Assembly: GCA_046263195.1 (NCBI GenBank) | Contig: JBHELG010000131.1 | Span: 1-18,194, forward strand | DNA length: 18,194 nt | From: JBHELG01 sp046263195 | Lineage (GTDB): Bacteria > Actinomycetota > Nitriliruptoria > Nitriliruptorales > JAHWKO01 | Direction of reading: 5' to 3' | Shown here: positions 13,262 to 18,194 of the stretch, one piece after another | Layout: the number at the start of each line of letters is the position of its first letter | How positions within the stretch are numbered: position 1 is the first letter of the stretch | Position numbers and translations under genes: made by a program | The notes under the pieces: model-generated | Told to the model about the DNA's origin: nothing | Database searches by the model: none | The model's input: only the letters and a program-made list of their open reading frames with translations

Positions 13262-15226
13262 ATGGGGGCGATGGAAAATCCCGCCCTCGCGTTCCGCCCC
13301 GAGCCCGGCGCGATCCCCGACGCACCGGGCTGCTACCTCTTCCGCGACGCCCACGGGCGGGTCGTCTACGTCGGCAAGGCGAAGTCGCTGCGCCAACGAC
13401 TGTCGAGCTACTTCCAAGCCTGGCAGCTCATCGCGCCACGCACGCAGGCCATGCTCGAGATGTCCCGTTCGGTGGAATGGATCGTCGTCGACAACGAGGT
13501 CGCCGCACTCCACCTCGAGTACAACCTCATCAAGCAGCACCGGCCCCGCTACAACGTCCGCTACCGCGACGACAAGAGCTATCCCTACCTTGTCCTCACC
13601 ACCTCCGAGGAAGTACCGCGGGCCCGCGTCCTGCGCAACCCCCGCAACCGGGCCGACCGCAGGTTCGGGCCCTTCGCCCACGCCTACGCCATTCGGGAAA
13701 CTCTCGACCTCCTGTTGCGCGTGTTCCCCGTCCGCTCCTGCTCGGAGGGCGTCTACCGGCGCTGTCAGCGCGCCCAGCGGCCGTGTCTCTACTACCACAT
13801 CGGCCGCTGCGCGGCTCCCTGCGTCGGCCACGTCACCCTCGACGAGCACCGCCAACTCGTCGAGGGCCTCGCTGCCTTCCTCGACGGCGACACCGAGTCC
13901 ACGCTCAGGCACATAGAAGAGGAGATGCGCGGTGCCGCCGGCGAGCTGAACTTCGAGAAAGCGGCAAGGCTGCGAGATCAGCTCTTCGCGGCACAGACGG
14001 CGCTCTCCAAGCAGCAGATGGTTTCCAGCCGGCGCGAGGACTTCGACGCGGTCGCGCTGGTGGAGGACGAACTCGAAGCGGTCGTCCAAGTGTTCTTCGT
14101 TCGGCGCGGGAGGGTGGTGGGTCGCAAGGGCTGGAGTGTGGACAAGGTCGAGCCCCTCGACACGCCAGAACTACTCAGCTCCTTCCTGCTCGAGCTTTAC
14201 GAGGAGCGGGCCGATGACGTGCCCCCCCTCGTGCTCGTTCCGGTCGAGCCCGCGGACAGCGAAGCCCTCGCGGCGCTTCTCGGGGAGCGGCGGGCGCAGG
14301 GCCGCACTCCGGCAGTTGGACGGGTGCGCTTTCGAGTGCCTCAGCGTGGAGAAAAGCGGGCTCTGCTCGACATGGTGCGGGAGAACGCCAGGGAGGCGTT
14401 CCAGCGCCACCGGCTGCGCCGGGCCCAGGACTTCAATGCCCGCTCGCAGGCATTGCGGGACCTGCAAGAATCACTCGGCCTCGCCGAGCCGCCTTTACGC
14501 ATCGAATGCTTCGACATCTCGCACCTGGGAGGGACGGACGTCGTCGGGTCGATGGTCGTGTTCGAAGACGGCCTGCCGAAGAAGTCCGATTACCGTCGTT
14601 TCAAGCTGCGCGTCGATCGCAACGATGACTACGGGGCGATGCGCGAGGTCGTGCGCCGCCGCCTCCTGCGCTACATCGACGAGCAAAGTCAGCCCGTCAC
14701 GGTGAGGAAGTTCTCCTATCCACCCAACCTCATCATCGTCGACGGAGGACCTGGGCAGCTCGCCGCGGCCGCAGAAGCCGTCGACGAGCTCGGTATCCAA
14801 GGCGTCGAGCTAGCCGCCCTGGCCAAACGGCTGGAGGAGCTGCACCGTCCCTATGGCCCGGGGCGCAGTCGCGTGGCCAACCTGCCTCGTGCCAGCGAAG
14901 CCCTCTTTCTCGTCCAGCGCGTACGCGACGAGGCGCACCGGTTCGCTGTCACCTACCAGCGCCAGCGGCGCACGGCGGGCATCACCCGCTCGGTGCTCGA
15001 CGACGTTCCCGGAGTGGGCCCTGCCAGACGCAAGGCTCTACTGCGTCACTTCGGGAGCGTGAAGGCGCTGCGTGCCGCAAGCATCGAGGAGCTCATGGAG
15101 GTTCCCCGCGTCTCTCATACCATCGCCACCGCCGTGCACGATCACCTGCGTGCGGATGAGGGCGCGTTGGCCTCGGCGCGGGGCGGCGGTCCATTGGTGG
15201 AAACCACCGAGGAGGCGACGGCGTGA
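13262..15226 (+). CDS. uvrC: UvrC, excinuclease ABC subunit C
   Basis: UvrC is the dual-incision nuclease of nucleotide excision repair, acting with UvrB. From ATG 13262 it has 654 residues; ATG 13271 is an alternative three codons later, and neither has a strong ribosome-binding site. The order is complete: GIY-YIG domain (GCYLFRDAHGRVVYVGKAKS, residues 23-42), Cys-rich block (CQRAQRPCLYYHIGRCAAPC), UVR/UvrB-binding motif (ELNFEKAARLRDQL, about 225-240), RNase H-like endonuclease (ECFDISHLGGTDVVGSMVVF near 415-435 and IIVDGGPGQL near 492-501) and a helix-hairpin-helix pair (VPGVGPARRKALLRHFGSVK and VPRVSHTIATAV) at the C-terminus. It overlaps rapZ by 4 nt (GTGA), so the genes are translationally coupled. 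Frames further upstream in phase are shadows of the GYD gene. Confidence 0.96.
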   Translation: MGAMENPALAFRPEPGAIPDAPGCYLFRDAHGRVVYVGKAKSLRQRLSSYFQAWQLIAPRTQAMLEMSRSVEWIVVDNEVAALHLEYNLIKQHRPRYNVRYRDDKSYPYLVLTTSEEVPRARVLRNPRNRADRRFGPFAHAYAIRETLDLLLRVFPVRSCSEGVYRRCQRAQRPCLYYHIGRCAAPCVGHVTLDEHRQLVEGLAAFLDGDTESTLRHIEEEMRGAAGELNFEKAARLRDQLFAAQTALSKQQMVSSRREDFDAVALVEDELEAVVQVFFVRRGRVVGRKGWSVDKVEPLDTPELLSSFLLELYEERADDVPPLVLVPVEPADSEALAALLGERRAQGRTPAVGRVRFRVPQRGEKRALLDMVRENAREAFQRHRLRRAQDFNARSQALRDLQESLGLAEPPLRIECFDISHLGGTDVVGSMVVFEDGLPKKSDYRRFKLRVDRNDDYGAMREVVRRRLLRYIDEQSQPVTVRKFSYPPNLIIVDGGPGQLAAAAEAVDELGIQGVELAALAKRLEELHRPYGPGRSRVANLPRASEALFLVQRVRDEAHRFAVTYQRQRRTAGITRSVLDDVPGVGPARRKALLRHFGSVKALRAASIEELMEVPRVSHTIATAVHDHLRADEGALASARGGGPLVETTEEATA

Positions 15227-16128
15227 AGGTCTTGCGGCCGGTGACGCCAAGCACCGTCGAGAGCGAGATCGTCGTAATCACGGGCATGTCGGGGGCCGGA
15301 CGAACCGAGGCCGCCAAAGTCCTCGAGGACATCGGCTACTACGTCATCGACAACCTTCCCCCCGCGCTCGTGAGCAAGGTCGTAGAGCTGGCCTCGCGTC
15401 CCGGCTCGAGCGTCGACCGCATAGCCCTCGTCGCAGACGTACGCGGTAGGGAGTTCTTCAGCGAACTCATCGATGCCATCGACGACCTGCGCGCCCGTCA
15501 CGGGGACGTGCGCGTCCTCTTTCTCGAGGCCGATGATGACACCCTTGTGCGACGGTTCGAGGCGACACGTCGCCGTCACCCGCTGAGCGAAGCGGACGGA
15601 GTCGAAGGGGTAGCGGAGGGCATCGCCCGCGAGCGGGTCATGCTCGAGGACCTGCGTGGCATGGCCGACCTCGTGGTCGACTCCTCCGACCTGAACGTCC
15701 ATGCCCTGAGGGACCGGCTCGTGGACGCCTTCGGCATGCGGGACATGGCCGCGCTCCAGGTGAACGTCGTCTCCTTCGGTTACAAGTACGGGCTGCCACG
15801 TGACGCCGACCTCGTCATGGACGTGCGCTTCCTCCCGAACCCGCACTGGGTCGACGAGCTGCGCCCCTACAACGGGCTCGACGAGCCGGTTCGTCGCTAC
15901 GTCCTCGGCCAGGCCGCCACCGGCCCCTTTCTCGACCGTTTTCGTGAGCTGCTGGACCACGTCGTCCCCGGCTACGTCGAGGAGGGCAAGCGGTATCTCA
16001 CGATCGCGATCGGCTGCACGGGTGGGAAACACCGCTCCGTCGCCGTCGCCGAGGAGGTAGCCGACCACCTGCGGGCCAAGACGGATCTGCCGGTGCACGT
16101 CGACCACCGGGACGTCCATCGTGACTAG
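15223..16128 (+). CDS. rapZ: RapZ-family P-loop nucleotide-binding protein
   Basis: A 301-residue RapZ/YvcJ protein. In enterobacteria RapZ is an RNA-binding adaptor that controls glmZ decay and amino-sugar synthesis; in Gram-positives the role is less clear, but it is a nucleotide-binding protein linked to envelope precursors. The P-loop is GMSGAGRT (residues 21-28), with Arg in place of the usual Lys, as I recall from other actinobacterial copies. YVIDNLPPAL follows at about 40-49, and the C-terminal domain has NVVSFGYKYGLP and AIGCTGGKHRSVAVAEEVA. Start GTG 15223 overlaps the uvrC stop (GTGA) with GAGGAGG about ten bases upstream. It overlaps yvcK by 8 nt. This tight uvrC-rapZ-yvcK order is the conserved actinobacterial arrangement. 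Confidence 0.95.
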   Translation: MKVLRPVTPSTVESEIVVITGMSGAGRTEAAKVLEDIGYYVIDNLPPALVSKVVELASRPGSSVDRIALVADVRGREFFSELIDAIDDLRARHGDVRVLFLEADDDTLVRRFEATRRRHPLSEADGVEGVAEGIARERVMLEDLRGMADLVVDSSDLNVHALRDRLVDAFGMRDMAALQVNVVSFGYKYGLPRDADLVMDVRFLPNPHWVDELRPYNGLDEPVRRYVLGQAATGPFLDRFRELLDHVVPGYVEEGKRYLTIAIGCTGGKHRSVAVAEEVADHLRAKTDLPVHVDHRDVHRD

Positions 16129-17095
16129 AGCGCCGGTCGGGCTCCCTGCCGACAGCGTCGGCGAGGGAAGGGGAGACGGCAGTCGCGCGGTGGCAATTGG
16201 CGGCGGACACGGCCTCAGCCGCTGCCTCAGATCGCTCACCTACATCGTCGACCACGTCACCGCGGTCGTCACGACGGCCGATGACGGTGGCTCGTCGGGC
16301 CGCCTGCGGCGTCAGCTCGGCGTCCTGCCACCAGGAGACCTGCGCATGGCACTCGCGGCGCTGAGCCCCCGGGGCGATCTCGTGCGGCTCCTGCAGTACC
16401 GGTTCAAATCCGGGGAGCTGCAGGGCCACAGCATCGGCAACCTCATGATCGTTGCCGCCGCCGACCTTGACGATGGCGATGCCGTCGCCGGTCTCGACTT
16501 CATCGCCAGCCTCCTCGAGATCCGCGGCCAGGTCCTGCCCTGCACACCCGTTCCCGTGCAGCTGTGCGGGCAAGCCGAGCGACGCGAGATCACCGGACAG
16601 GTGGCCATAGCCCGCTCGCGCGGCGTCGAACGGGTCTGGCTGGAGCCGCAGGGACCCCCAGGAACGCCGGAGGCGGTGGACGCCATCGCCGCCGCCGATC
16701 TTGTCGCCCTCGGCCCCGGCTCCCTGTTCACGAGCATCATCCCGAACCTGCTCGTCCCGGCCATCCGGGCAGCGGTCGTGGCGAGCGAGTGCCCCGTGGT
16801 CTACATCTGCAACGTGCGCGAACAACGGGGCGAGACCGAGGGCCTCGACCTGCCGGCCCACCTCACCGCCCTGCTCGACCATGCGCCCGGTCTGGCCCTG
16901 TCGGCGATCGTTGCTCACACCGGCCCTCGGCCCCCTTGTGAGGAGCGACCGCTGCGCGCCGACCGCGAGGAACTGGCGCCCTTCACGTCCTCGGTCGTGC
17001 TGACCGACCTGCTCGACGGCGACGGGGGGCACGACCCGCGCAAGCTCGCCGGCGCCCTCGACCACCTCCTGCGACGGAGAAGCCAGGCGACCTAA
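16121..17095 (+). CDS. yvcK: YvcK/CofD-like gluconeogenesis and envelope factor
   Basis: A 324-residue protein of the YvcK (CuvA) family, needed in several bacteria for growth on gluconeogenic carbon sources and for normal cell shape; it binds UDP-sugars. Rossmann-type motifs are AVAIGGGHGLSRCLRSL (about 22-38), VTTADDGGSSGRLRRQLG (about 50-67), PPGDLRMALAAL (about 69-80), GHSIGNLMIVAA and ALGPGSLFTSIIPNLLV (about 200-216). The family's replacement of the CofD lactyl-transfer residues favours YvcK over a true CofD, and the rapZ neighbour settles it. GTG 16121 overlaps the rapZ stop by 8 nt. The extra 20 residues before the first strand are low-complexity, so GTG may not be the only start. whiA normally follows but is absent here. 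Confidence 0.94.
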   Translation: MTRAPVGLPADSVGEGRGDGSRAVAIGGGHGLSRCLRSLTYIVDHVTAVVTTADDGGSSGRLRRQLGVLPPGDLRMALAALSPRGDLVRLLQYRFKSGELQGHSIGNLMIVAAADLDDGDAVAGLDFIASLLEIRGQVLPCTPVPVQLCGQAERREITGQVAIARSRGVERVWLEPQGPPGTPEAVDAIAAADLVALGPGSLFTSIIPNLLVPAIRAAVVASECPVVYICNVREQRGETEGLDLPAHLTALLDHAPGLALSAIVAHTGPRPPCEERPLRADREELAPFTSSVVLTDLLDGDGGHDPRKLAGALDHLLRRRSQAT

Positions 17096-17211
17096 CCGAC
17101 GACCGGTGGGACGAGAACCCGGGCGACCGGAAGTCGGGGTCGCGCCATGGCCGCCGCTCGAAACGCTCTACTAGCCTCGAAGCAGGGTAGGGCTACTCAA
17201 GGAGGCCGAGC
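17096..17211 (+). promoter_or_regulatory. yvcK-gap intergenic region: hairpin, possible -10 and ribosome-binding site for gap
   Basis: GCGACC (17123-17128) pairs with GGTCGC (17138-17143) around a nine-base loop with no T tract, possibly a weak yvcK terminator. TAGCCT (17172-17177) fits a -10 box, the same hexamer as at 4349-4354, but no -35 is clear. AAGGAGG (17199-17205) is a strong Shine-Dalgarno site ahead of ATG 17212. At 116 bp there is no room for whiA. Confidence 0.4.
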
Positions 17212-18194
17212 ATGACTGTCCGGGTTGCGATCAACGGCTTTGGGCGCATCGGCAGGGTGTTCTTCAGGGTGGCGAAGCAGCGCGGCTTCGACTTCGACTT
17301 CGTCGCGATCAACGACATCACTGATGCAGAGACCCTCGCGCTCCTGCTGCGATACGACAGCCTATTCGGCCATTACCCCGGTGAGGTGAAAGCCACGGAG
17401 TCGGGGCTGACGGTCGATGGGGAAGAGATACAGATCACGACCATCCGCGACCCCGCGGAGCTCCCCTGGGCCGACCTCGACGTCGACATCGCGGTCGAGT
17501 CCACCGGGCAGTTCAGGTCACGGGAGAAGGCCGAGTTGCACCTGAAGGCGGGGGCGAAGAAGGTCGTCATTTCGGCGCCCGCGAAGAACGAGGACGTCAC
17601 GATCGTGCTCGGCACGAACGAGAACGACTACGACCCAGGCAACCACCACGTCGTCTCGGTCGCATCCTGCACGACGAACTGCGTCGTGCCGATGGCGAAG
17701 GTCCTGCACGAGACCTTCGGGATCGAGCGCGGTCTCATGACGACGGTCCACGGCTACACGGCCAGCCAGCAGCTGCACGACGGACCCCACAAGGACCCGC
17801 GGCGAACCCGAGCCGCGGCCATCAACATCATCCCGACCTCGACCGGCGCGGCGAAGGCGTCATCGCTCGCTCTGCCGGACCTGAAGGGCGTCATGGACGG
17901 CATGGCGCTGCGTATCCCGGTCGCGGTGGGGTCTATCACCGACCTCGTCGCCGTGGTGGGCCGTGAGACGAACCTCGAGGAGGTCAACGAGGCGTACCGC
18001 AACGCCGCCGCCGGTGAGCTGAACGGGATCCTCGAATACACCGAGGAGCCCTTCGTCTCGTCCGACATCGTCGGCAACCCGCATTCGGTCATCGTCGACG
18101 GGCAGGCCTCGATGGTCATCGGAAACCTCGTGAAGGTGTTCGGCTGGTACGACAACGAGTGGGGCTTCTCGAACCGGATGGCGGAGGTCGTCGA
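17212..18194 (+). CDS. gap: Glyceraldehyde-3-phosphate dehydrogenase, type I (3' truncated by window edge)
   Basis: Cytoplasmic glycolytic enzyme that converts glyceraldehyde 3-phosphate, phosphate and NAD+ to 1,3-bisphosphoglycerate. 327 of about 335 residues are visible before the window ends. The NAD-binding motif is INGFGRIGR (residues 7-15), and Asp35 after the second strand (AINDIT) suggests NAD rather than NADP preference. The catalytic Cys153 is in ASCTTNCVVPMAKV, with partner His180 in TTVHGYT. GPHKDPRRTRAAAINIIPTS is the phosphate-site region, and the C-terminal NEWGFSNR is present. The start ATG 17212 follows AAGGAGG at seven bases, a strong site. The usual neighbours pgk and tpiA would lie outside the window. 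Confidence 0.97.
   Translation, partial: MTVRVAINGFGRIGRVFFRVAKQRGFDFDFVAINDITDAETLALLLRYDSLFGHYPGEVKATESGLTVDGEEIQITTIRDPAELPWADLDVDIAVESTGQFRSREKAELHLKAGAKKVVISAPAKNEDVTIVLGTNENDYDPGNHHVVSVASCTTNCVVPMAKVLHETFGIERGLMTTVHGYTASQQLHDGPHKDPRRTRAAAINIIPTSTGAAKASSLALPDLKGVMDGMALRIPVAVGSITDLVAVVGRETNLEEVNEAYRNAAAGELNGILEYTEEPFVSSDIVGNPHSVIVDGQASMVIGNLVKVFGWYDNEWGFSNRMAEVV

Noticed and set aside
16121..17095. CofD (2-phospho-L-lactate transferase) for the yvcK gene
   Set aside because: Context after rapZ and the GGGHGLSRCL and TTADDGGSSGRL motifs match YvcK; F420 biosynthesis neighbours are absent.

Overview
The window is a high-GC chromosomal segment from a member of the Actinomycetota. GTG starts are frequent, overlaps are short, and the order uvrC-rapZ-yvcK-gap is the conserved actinobacterial core cluster. 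The three genes for decaprenylphosphoryl-arabinose (DPA) are also present, which suggests an arabinose-containing cell envelope. The lineage is probably not classical Mycobacterium, because whiA is missing from its usual place between yvcK and gap and because DprE1 is divergent. No tRNA, rRNA, CRISPR array or transposase was recognised.

Layout: (i) 1-1272, the 3' part of uvrA. (ii) 1256-7428, a tandem duplication of a convergent gene pair. Each copy has a plus-strand DUF2723/TMEM260-like polytopic protein (1256-2824 and 4405-6027) and a minus-strand polytopic protein with a conserved W-A-E-D-G motif (2876-4237 and 6031-7428). All four look like GT-C-type lipid-linked-sugar glycosyltransferases of unknown specificity. 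(iii) 7433-8125, minus strand, a rhodanese plus two-CBS protein. Its frame is crossed by one in-frame TGA exactly where related proteins, as I recall them, carry Cys. A perfect 8-bp hairpin with a GUG loop starts 12 nt after the TGA, so selenocysteine insertion must be weighed against a nonsense mutation. (iv) 8289-11592, the DPA pathway: UbiA-type decaprenyl-phosphate phosphoribosyltransferase, DprE1 (apparent 5' frame problem at a C7 run) and DprE2. (v) 11704-12629, minus strand, a decayed AbiEi/DUF559-type gene with four same-direction frameshifts. (vi) 12882-18194, a GYD-domain gene, uvrC, rapZ, yvcK and the start of gap.

The most coherent reading is that an envelope-glycan module sits between uvrA and uvrC, which are close neighbours in many actinobacteria. 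UbiA, DprE1 and DprE2 would make DPA, and the four duplicated membrane proteins could be the enzymes that use this or another polyprenyl-phosphate sugar outside the membrane. This link is inferred from adjacency only. The rhodanese/CBS gene lies 4 nt upstream of one of these membrane genes and is divergent from ubiA, so it is probably co-transcribed with part of the module.

The most checkable novel points are the TGA-containing rhodanese with its SECIS-like hairpin, the duplicated convergent GT-C pairs beside DPA synthesis, the DprE1 5' end and its Cys-to-Ala change, and the missing whiA.
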